Part shown: positions 7,397 to 9,319 of the stretch, piece after piece
How the letters are laid out: every line of letters begins with the position of its first letter
Numbering within the stretch: position 1 is the stretch's first letter
DNA from: Oxalobacteraceae bacterium
GTDB taxonomy: Bacteria; Pseudomonadota; Gammaproteobacteria; Burkholderiales; Burkholderiaceae_D
Assembly (NCBI GenBank): GCA_003132085.1
Contig: PKWO01000328.1
Coordinates: forward strand, 1-9,319
Length of the DNA stretch: 9,319 nt
Direction of reading: 5' to 3'
Position numbers and translations under genes: made by a program
The notes under the pieces: model-generated
What the model saw: the letters and a program-made list of their open reading frames with translations, nothing else
Told to the model about the DNA's origin: nothing
Databases searched by the model: none

Positions 7397-7484
7397 AAAG
7401 TTGCACTTCGGATTTGAACTCGCGGACCTTATTAAATTCAATACCGAACGACAATCTAAAGCACGCGTGGTCCGGCAACCGGCC

Positions 7485-7500
7485 CTGTCAATGTTGACAG
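7485..7500. repeat. Perfect 7+2+7 palindrome, operator-like
   Basis: CTGTCAATGTTGACAG has 7-bp arms that are exact inverted copies around a TG centre. Each arm contains TTGACA, the -35 consensus, on one strand, but no -10 element lies at 16-18 bp on either side. It could be a dimeric repressor site. It is about 315 bp before the next start codon, far for a promoter operator. Confidence 0.35.
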
Positions 7501-7802
7501 GATGATCTTTTTTTCTTCACGAGTTATATTTCTCTGGCGCTTGGAGGTTGCATTCAAGAATGAGGAGATTTCTGAAAGCCTTTCACTGCGCATTCGCGTG
7601 GCTGTGATAATCCGTTTTCGCACGTGCCGCGTGAGTTTGCGCTAGTACCTAGCCGAGAGCGGGTCCGACGCGTGAGTGTTTTGCATCATCGTACTACTCT
7701 GAAGCCCCATTTTTGGTTGACCGCTATGTATCACTAACCGTCTGGCATAGTCTGATGACAAATCAAGCAGGAGAAGCAGCGTTCTGATCTTGCTTTTAAA
7801 CA

Positions 7803-7808
7803 AGGGAG
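7803..7808 (+). promoter_or_regulatory. Ribosome binding site for the exported orphan protein
   Basis: AGGGAG at 7803-7808 sits 7 nt before the ATG at 7816 and so selects that start. A nearer ATG at 7811 is followed by a stop after two codons and is too close to the site. Confidence 0.75.
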
Positions 7809-7815
7809 AAATGCA

Positions 7816-9319
7816 ATGAGTGGATTAGGTGCAACAATTCGGCGCAATCGCGCTATTTCAACATACCTGGGATGTGTATTGGTGGCATTGACACCGCTAT
7901 TCTCAGGGCTTGTACGAGCACAAACCGTCGTGCCTCAAAATGTCAAACCCCTCTGCGCCGTTGCGCCGCAGACTTTTGCAACCTGGTTCGGCGGCACGGT
8001 CACACTGAATGGCGCAGTCAATCCGGCCGATAGCGTCGCCTTCCCCAACACGGGTGACTGCAGCTTTTATCAATGGTCGGCGCAAATGTTTCTCTGGCTG
8101 ACATCGCCGGCGCCAAGCACTTATGGCGGGGGCAATACATTGGTCTTTGATTCGCCGGTTTTTTATAATGTTTCCGGCCAAAACGCCCAGGGTATGCGTA
8201 CTTATTCGCAAAATGAGCCCAATTTCCCGTTGCCCTTGCTGAACATCCGCAGCGCACAAGTAGGCCCGCACGGATTGCAACGCGTTATGGATAAAACGGG
8301 GCATTTCTTTGAGGTCTTGCCTGCTCCTCAGACTGAAAAGGGGCAATCCATGATACGTAATAGTGCCGGAAAACTGGTTGAGATTCACCGTATTGAGGCA
8401 CCGGTAGGTAAAAGGCCCGCTTTCTTTGACGCAAACAATAAGAAGATCACGCTTCCTAAAGTATTGACCATGGATACGACGCTGGCCGCTCGTGTCGCAC
8501 CTCAACTTTTGAAGCTCGACGCCAGGGCAGCGCAAAACATGGTGCAAGCTTTCCAGGTCAACGGGAAAACCTTTTTCATCGACAACTTTGGCAATACGAT
8601 AGACCCCACGCAAGGTCAGGCAGGAAGCCTGTCTGGTGTCTTATTGGGGCAAGACCAGTCGCTGGTTTATTATGCCACCATGGTCAACGACGTTTACGCC
8701 TATTTCCAGACCGGTGTCAGCAATGGCAACATTCCCAACCCCAACAATGTTTTTCCAACTACGCAGGCTCAATTGAATCCTGTGATTGCCTACGCAGCGA
8801 CAAAAGGCGTGACGTTTCCCGACAAAGACGCTTTGACGATGGAAATCAAGACTTCATGGATCGATACTGCAGGGCTGGATTCCCTTGGCCTAAAAGCGAG
8901 CGACTTCGTAACGGTCAGCACGTCGGTGCCGGTGTATAACAAGACCAATCAGCAATTGTGGATACCTACAGGGCAAATCAAGCCGGTTGTATTAGCGCTG
9001 GTTGGCATGCATGTGGTCGGCAGTGCCAATGGGCACCCGGAAATGATCTGGGCTACGTTTGAACATATCAGCAATACACCGAATGCTGCCTACAGTTATA
9101 CCAACACCGGCGGTCAAACCGTCAACGTACCGCAAAGTTCCGGTGGCACCTGGGCATTCGCCTCCCCGACTGCAACTACCTACAATATACAAAAGGCAAC
9201 CTACGCGGCCGCACCGAATATTACGGCAACCACCGGCCAGACTATCTCGCCCAGCGACACCTTGCGCTGGAAAGCCTGGGGTACGGGGTCCAATGCGGGC
9301 AATGTGCTGGTTGAAAATA
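7816..9319 (+). CDS. Large exported protein of unknown function, N-terminal 501 residues (runs off right edge)
   Basis: The frame is open from the ATG at 7816 to the end of the window without a stop, giving 501 codons. A Sec signal peptide is clear: a basic start (IRRNR), a hydrophobic core at about 17-32, and cleavage after VRA (residue 35). In the mature part, C47 and C82 are spaced for a disulfide. QWSAQMFLWLTSPAP (about 85-99), YYATMVNDVYAYFQTG (about 286-301) and EIKTSWID (about 342-349) look like conserved patches. LVGMHVVGSANGHPEMIWAT (about 395-413), followed by FEH, recalls a GMHI...W.W-(S/A)-TFEH pattern that I associate with some exported proteins annotated as cytochrome c family. 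No CxxCH heme site is present in the part seen. It stands alone after a long intergenic gap, so it is probably the first gene of its unit. No function is assigned. Confidence 0.85.
   Translation, partial: MSGLGATIRRNRAISTYLGCVLVALTPLFSGLVRAQTVVPQNVKPLCAVAPQTFATWFGGTVTLNGAVNPADSVAFPNTGDCSFYQWSAQMFLWLTSPAPSTYGGGNTLVFDSPVFYNVSGQNAQGMRTYSQNEPNFPLPLLNIRSAQVGPHGLQRVMDKTGHFFEVLPAPQTEKGQSMIRNSAGKLVEIHRIEAPVGKRPAFFDANNKKITLPKVLTMDTTLAARVAPQLLKLDARAAQNMVQAFQVNGKTFFIDNFGNTIDPTQGQAGSLSGVLLGQDQSLVYYATMVNDVYAYFQTGVSNGNIPNPNNVFPTTQAQLNPVIAYAATKGVTFPDKDALTMEIKTSWIDTAGLDSLGLKASDFVTVSTSVPVYNKTNQQLWIPTGQIKPVVLALVGMHVVGSANGHPEMIWATFEHISNTPNAAYSYTNTGGQTVNVPQSSGGTWAFASPTATTYNIQKATYAAAPNITATTGQTISPSDTLRWKAWGTGSNAGNVLVEN

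Larger units (their letters stand above)
7231..7815. other. Gene-poor intergenic region with degraded sequence
   Basis: These 585 bp separate the operon terminator from the next gene. I see no intact gene. A minus-strand fragment of a histidine kinase lies at 7301-7396. A perfect inverted repeat lies at 7485-7500. A weak hairpin, GCCGCA/TGCGGC, lies at 7270-7290 without a T tract. Between 7501 and 7800 I find nothing recognisable: a TTGACC at 7717-7722 has no matching -10 at normal spacing. A 76-codon plus-strand frame at 7275-7505 lies across the kinase relic and looks like chance. Confidence 0.6.

Noticed and set aside
7398..7425. AAAGTTGCACTTCGGATTTGA, reading KVALRI-stop, like the tail of some IS30-type transposases
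   Set aside because: Only a few codons match from memory, with no inverted repeat, target duplication or further transposase sequence; not enough to call an insertion-sequence remnant.
7406..7430. Minus-strand GAGTTCAAATCC resembling a tRNA T-loop
   Set aside because: The flanking bases do not pair as a T stem and no anticodon arm or acceptor stem is present.
7275..7505. 76-codon plus-strand frame after the terminator
   Set aside because: It runs antisense across the kinase relic with no ribosome site and no domain.
7561..7608. Short peptide MRRFLKAFHCAFAWL with GGAGG upstream, possible leader peptide
   Set aside because: The ribosome site is about 12 nt away, there is no attenuator structure after it and no gene directly downstream to regulate.
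7903..8613. 236-codon minus-strand open frame
   Set aside because: It is antisense to the exported orphan protein, whose frame has a signal peptide and good ribosome site; the antisense product shows no domain.

Overview
The window looks like chromosomal DNA from a Gram-negative proteobacterium. It has TonB-dependent import, a tripartite RND pump with an outer-membrane lipoprotein channel, and Sec signal peptides. The mid-range GC and the protein style fit a betaproteobacterium (Burkholderiales, Oxalobacteraceae-like). That placement is an inference from sequence character, not from a marker gene.

Left part (1-3181, minus strand): an operon for a tripartite efflux pump, transcribed leftwards in the order outer-membrane channel, periplasmic adaptor, inner-membrane RND permease. 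Each junction is an ATGA overlap, so translation is probably coupled. The permease runs off the left edge and only its first 249 residues are present. Its substrate cannot be read from this piece.

Centre (3182-3473): a 292-bp divergent regulatory region between the pump operon and a rightward operon. It holds a direct repeat about 43 bp apart and a set of nested inverted repeats, but no encoded regulator.

Right-centre (3474-7230, plus strand): a two-gene operon. The first gene encodes an 893-residue TonB-dependent outer-membrane receptor of the large Xanthomonas/Caulobacter-type family. Seventeen bases later comes an exported seven-bladed YVTN/YncE-type beta-propeller. A strong intrinsic terminator closes the unit. 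The pairing suggests a periplasmic or surface partner for the receptor's substrate, which is unknown.

Right (7231-9319): a long intergenic stretch with a short minus-strand relic of a histidine kinase ATPase domain (G2 box) and a perfect 7+2+7 palindrome. It is followed by the first 501 codons of an exported protein of unknown function that runs off the right edge. No tRNA, rRNA, CRISPR array or intact mobile element was seen. The least described parts are the receptor/propeller pair, the decapeptide repeats at the receptor's mature N-terminus, and the large exported orphan protein.
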